Assembly (NCBI GenBank): GCA_023396625.1
Contig: JAEWVY010000044.1
Coordinates: forward strand, 1 to 7,241
From: Pseudomonadota bacterium
GTDB lineage: Bacteria > Pseudomonadota > Gammaproteobacteria > Burkholderiales > Burkholderiaceae_C
Direction: 5' to 3'
Length of the DNA stretch: 7,241 bases
Of the stretch, positions 4,377 through 7,241 are shown piece by piece. The notes under the pieces are model-generated. The model did not search any database, was not told where the DNA came from, and saw only the letters and a list, made by a program, of their open reading frames with translations. Every line of letters begins with the position of its first letter. The first letter of the stretch is position 1. The position numbers and the translations under genes were made by a program.

Positions 4377-7241
4377 TCAGGCAGTGCGGGCGCGCGCCGC
4401 GTCCAGCAGTTGCAGCAGGCGCGCTTCGTCGCGCGCATCGACGGTGGTGTTGACCCGCTGCGCGCCCGCCGCCAGTTCCACGCGCACCGTGCGCGATGGC
4501 GCGCCGTCTGCAGGCAGCGTGGGACGCGGCAGCGAAGAACCGATAGGCGGCACGAGGCCGCCCGATGCGAAGCCCTGGATGCCCGCCATCACATGCCCGG
4601 CCAGCGCCTGCGCCGGGGCGCTCAGGTTGTTGATGGCCTCGAGGAAGCCCACGCCCAGGCGCGCGACCGCGCTGCGGTTGACCACGTACTCGCCGGGCGT
4701 GAGCATCGCCGGAACCGTGTCGGACCTGGACAGACCGCCGCGCCGGTAGAACTCACCCTCGTGGCGCTCCATGTAGTCGATCAGGTCACGCTCCAGGTCT
4801 TTGCCCCAGAGCAGCGGCTGCGCCATTGCCTGCCGCCACGTCTGCTTGATGGTTTCGAGGTTCTGGCGTTCGTTCCCGGTAAGCGTCTTGCGGCCGATGA
4901 AGTCTTCCAGCGTGCGGCGATGCTGCTGCGCCTGCTTTCCATAGTTCTCCATCGTCTTGCTGCGCATATCGAGACTGACCGATGCGCCGTAGTTCCACTG
5001 CAGCCAGCTGGTGTACTCGTTCATCCCCTGCAGACCGAGGTCGATCATCTTCAGGGCCTCGAAGGCTTCGCGGTTCTTCTTGGGTGAGCTGGGCTTGACC
5101 TCCGGGCCAGCCTGCGGCGCGGGTTTGCTGCTGCTCGACAGCGCGCCGACCCGGCCACCCGCCGCGAACCGGGTGACACCCGCCAGCCGCGCCAACGCGC
5201 CACTGCCGTACTTGCGTACCGCCGCCTTGCGGAGCACGAAGGCCCCGGCGTCCAGCGTGCGTGGCACGGTGTCGTGGTGGCCGGAGCCGGGCACGGAGCC
5301 CCCTGCCATGCGCGGGAAGGCTGGAGCCACCGCGCCGCCGTCGGTAAAGCGCTGCACACCACCGCCGACCAGCCCGCCCATGGCGTTGACCTCGACCTTC
5401 TGGACGTAGATGGTGTGGGTGCTGCTGGTGTTCGCGCCGTTCAGGCTCATGATCTCGGCGCGCGCCGCATCCGCGTTGGTCGAGACCTGATGGCGTGATT
5501 CGGTCTGGATGCGGTTCAGCGCGTTGATCATCCCTTCGACGTTGGTGATCGCCGCCTGTGCCTTCTCGGTGGCGACCTTCAGTTCGAACTGCGCGTTCTG
5601 GTCGGCGTAGACCTTGAGCCGCTCGAGCGCCTCCTTGGCCTTGGACACATCGGCATCGACCGGCAGGGTCTTGCCTTCCTTGAGCAGCGCCTCGTATTCC
5701 TTGAGCTTCTTCTCCGCTTCCTGCAGGTCGGCCTGGATCTGCAGCAGGTACTGCTTTTCGGCCAACGCCTTGTCCAGATCGGCGATGGCCTTGTCGAAGC
5801 GCGCGGTGTCGGCGTCCAGCGTGACCTTCAGGCCATCCTTGAGCTTGGCGGTGATCTGGTCGATCTGCGTTTGCGTCTGCTCCAGCGTCTGACGGATCTG
5901 GTCGCGTGCCGACAGTGCCGCCTGGGCCGCCGTCTGGTGTGCCTTCGCTTCGGCGTCCAGCGCCTTGTTGAGGATGTCCTCGGACTGGCGGATGCGGTCG
6001 ATGGCGTCGGCCACACCCTGCTTGCCCTGCGCGGCCTGCGCATCGGCGTCCTTGGCTTTCTGCGCCAGCTCGGTGCGCAACTGATCCGCTTGCCGCATCA
6101 GATCGGTGGCCTGCTGGTATTCCTGACGGCGGTAGGCCTCGCGCGACTGCGCTTCGAGCTGCGTGACCTGCGACACCGCCTGCTCGGACTGCTTGCGCGC
6201 TTCCTCGGCGCGCTTGGCCTCGCTGGTCTGGCTGCTGGCGACCTGCGCGGCCATGTCCATCGCCTTCTGCGCCAACTGGCGGGCCTGCTCCAGTTCGCCA
6301 TTGGCCAGCGCGCGGCGCGCCTGCTCCTGCATCTCGGCGATCTGGCGCTTGCGATCCTCGGTGGCCTCGTACTCCGTCATGCCCTGACGGCGGATGTCGC
6401 GGATGCGCTCTTCCGTGGACATCGACAACTGACGCTTGGCTTCCTCGATGCGCTGGATTTCGGCCAGATGGCGATTGGCCTCGGCGTTGAGCGCGTTGAT
6501 GTGCTGGCGATATTCGGAGAGCGCCTGCGACAGCGTTTGCCGTTTGGTGGCGAGGATGTCGTTCTCGACGCGCTGCACATTGGCGGCACGTTCGGCCTCG
6601 GTCTGGCCCTGGCGCGCGGCGGCCTCCTTGCGCGCCTGCGTTTCCTGGTCGATCAGTAGCAACGTGTCGGTCGTGGTCTGACGGCGCAGCGTGGCCTGCT
6701 GGGTCAGAGCGTCGGTGAGCAGTTGCGTGGACTTCGTGATCCTGGCGGTTTCGGACTGCTGGGTACGCTCCAGTTCCGCCTTCTCCTGCTCGTAGCGCGC
6801 CTTGACCGCCGTGATCTGCGTTTGCAGATTGGCCTCGACGATGGCGGTGAAGCCCTTGTAGGCCTCGGCCATCTTGGCGGTGGCATCGTTGACTACGCCC
6901 TGGGCCTTGCCCACCGCCTGTTCGACCTCGCCCAGACGGCCCTTGAGTTTCTCTAGCGCGCCGTGGACGGCCTCGATGCCGCGCCCCACCGCTTCCTGCG
7001 TGCCCTGGCGCACGGCTTCGAGCCGCTTGGCGATTTCCTCGGCGGCGGTCGCGGCAGTGTCCATCGCGTCCTTGGCGGCGTTCGCGCCTTCGGTGGCATC
7101 GGCGTACATCTCGCCGAAGATGCGGTTCATCTCGGCCAATCGCTCCTCGTGGCGCTTCGTGGCCTCGGCGATGGTGTCGGTCGTGAAGATGGCGGCGAAC
7201 ATCTCCCACTGGTAGCGCAGGTGCTCGACACCCTTCATCAG
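4377..7241 (-). CDS. Phage tail tape-measure protein, C-terminal part (5' end outside window)
   Basis: Tape-measure proteins run inside the growing tail tube and set its length; this one is called from architecture. The frame is still open at the right edge (CTG precedes the first visible ATG at 7238), so that Met is probably internal and the true start lies upstream. Numbering from it, residues 20-595 are almost entirely Ala/Glu/Gln/Arg/Lys-rich helix with heptad character and few prolines. Residues 470-598 hold short D-A-D-containing repeats. After residue 610 it becomes Gly-rich, with three F-x-x-G-G-x-V motifs (631, 691, 890) and two GG..DTVP motifs (646-685 and 834-870), which are familiar from C-termini of siphophage tape measures. 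Residues 698-833 form a Trp/Tyr-containing charged insert. I see no membrane segment, peptidase or lysozyme domain in the visible part; any would be upstream. It ends in R-T-A then TGA, 18 bases before the next gene. Confidence 0.88.
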   Translation of the reverse strand: MMKGVEHLRYQWEMFAAIFTTDTIAEATKRHEERLAEMNRIFGEMYADATEGANAAKDAMDTAATAAEEIAKRLEAVRQGTQEAVGRGIEAVHGALEKLKGRLGEVEQAVGKAQGVVNDATAKMAEAYKGFTAIVEANLQTQITAVKARYEQEKAELERTQQSETARITKSTQLLTDALTQQATLRRQTTTDTLLLIDQETQARKEAAARQGQTEAERAANVQRVENDILATKRQTLSQALSEYRQHINALNAEANRHLAEIQRIEEAKRQLSMSTEERIRDIRRQGMTEYEATEDRKRQIAEMQEQARRALANGELEQARQLAQKAMDMAAQVASSQTSEAKRAEEARKQSEQAVSQVTQLEAQSREAYRRQEYQQATDLMRQADQLRTELAQKAKDADAQAAQGKQGVADAIDRIRQSEDILNKALDAEAKAHQTAAQAALSARDQIRQTLEQTQTQIDQITAKLKDGLKVTLDADTARFDKAIADLDKALAEKQYLLQIQADLQEAEKKLKEYEALLKEGKTLPVDADVSKAKEALERLKVYADQNAQFELKVATEKAQAAITNVEGMINALNRIQTESRHQVSTNADAARAEIMSLNGANTSSTHTIYVQKVEVNAMGGLVGGGVQRFTDGGAVAPAFPRMAGGSVPGSGHHDTVPRTLDAGAFVLRKAAVRKYGSGALARLAGVTRFAAGGRVGALSSSSKPAPQAGPEVKPSSPKKNREAFEALKMIDLGLQGMNEYTSWLQWNYGASVSLDMRSKTMENYGKQAQQHRRTLEDFIGRKTLTGNERQNLETIKQTWRQAMAQPLLWGKDLERDLIDYMERHEGEFYRRGGLSRSDTVPAMLTPGEYVVNRSAVARLGVGFLEAINNLSAPAQALAGHVMAGIQGFASGGLVPPIGSSLPRPTLPADGAPSRTVRVELAAGAQRVNTTVDARDEARLLQLLDAARARTA
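4629..4739 (-). repeat. Tape-measure C-terminal GG..DTVP motif, copy 2
   Basis: Residues 834-870 contain GGLSRSDTVPAMLTPGEYVV, then N-R-S-A-V-A-R-L-G and F-L-E-A-I-N. This is the canonical form, with T-P-G-E and the terminal A-I-N. It aligns with copy 1 and lies about 190 residues downstream of it. Confidence 0.7.
5184..5303 (-). repeat. Tape-measure C-terminal GG..DTVP motif, copy 1
   Basis: Residues 646-685 contain GGSVPGSGHHDTVP, then L-D-A-G-A-F-V-L-R-K and A-V-R-K-Y-G. This matches the common tape-measure pattern of a Gly-rich turn, DTVP, then a P-G-E-F/Y-V type strand followed by a helix. In this copy the usual P-G-E is D-A-G-A, so the acidic residue is missing. The function of the motif is not established here. 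Confidence 0.65.
5439..7181 (-). other. Coiled-coil core of the tape-measure protein
   Basis: This covers about residues 20-600 of the visible tape measure. The composition is dominated by Ala, Gln, Glu, Arg and Lys, with hydrophobic residues spaced three or four apart over hundreds of residues and very few Pro or Gly. Such a segment is expected to form an extended helical bundle in the tail lumen. The helical character is read directly from composition; the assembly role is inferred from the family. Confidence 0.8.
5445..5831 (-). repeat. Degenerate D-A-D / helix repeats in the tape measure
   Basis: Four related short units occur at about residues 470-490 (KVTLDADTARFDKAIADLDK), 524-543 (PVDADVSKAKEALERLK), 552-577 (KVATEKAQAAITNVEG) and 585-598 (STNADAARAEIMSL). 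Each has a short beta-like stretch, then an acidic or Asn/Thr turn, then an A-x-x-x-I/L helix start. The similarity is at protein level only and is weaker in the last two copies. Confidence 0.5.

Noticed and set aside
5871..6659. 262-codon plus-strand open frame rich in Leu and Gly, superficially like a membrane protein
   Set aside because: The Leu richness is the antisense reflection of Gln/Glu/Lys codons in the coiled coil. It has Arg and His spread through every hydrophobic stretch and no plausible topology.
4786..7209. 807-codon open frame on the minus strand inside the tape-measure gene
   Set aside because: It is an overlapping alternative frame with an Arg/Gly/His-rich translation lacking any fold-like pattern. 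Long shadow frames are common in GC-rich coding DNA. The in-phase tape-measure frame has coherent coiled-coil and C-terminal motifs.

Overview
The window is GC-rich and fully packed with genes. It reads as part of a tail-morphogenesis module of a long-tailed phage or prophage, probably from a proteobacterial host such as Burkholderiales or a GC-rich Gammaproteobacterium. The host guess is inference from base composition and general protein style. All genuine genes lie on the minus strand and are read from right to left. No RNA gene, insertion sequence, CRISPR array, integrase, attachment site, promoter or terminator could be supported.

In order of transcription there are four genes. (1) 7241-4377 is the C-terminal 954 residues of a tail tape-measure protein: a very long coiled coil followed by a glycine-rich tail with two GG..DTVP motifs. 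Its N-terminus lies outside the window. (2) 4358-3951 is a 135-residue beta-rich protein of unknown function. (3) 3949-341 is a 1202-residue protein whose centre is a string of about seven degenerate beta-strand repeats, probably a tail-tip, baseplate or fibre-type structural protein. (4) 322-1 is the first 107 residues of a further protein with its own ribosome binding site; its C-terminus lies beyond the left edge.

The genes are separated by only 18, 1 and 18 bases, which indicates one late operon and probably translational coupling. In siphophages, the genes that follow the tape measure usually build the distal tail tip, so genes 2-4 are best read as tail-tip components. No sequence feature gives them a biochemical activity.

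Two things deserve a closer look. One is the repeat architecture of the 1202-residue protein. The other is that both 18-base junctions keep the downstream gene in the same frame as the upstream stop codon. I see no convincing evidence of an undescribed defence or enzymatic system; this looks like a structural phage cassette with three uncharacterised proteins.
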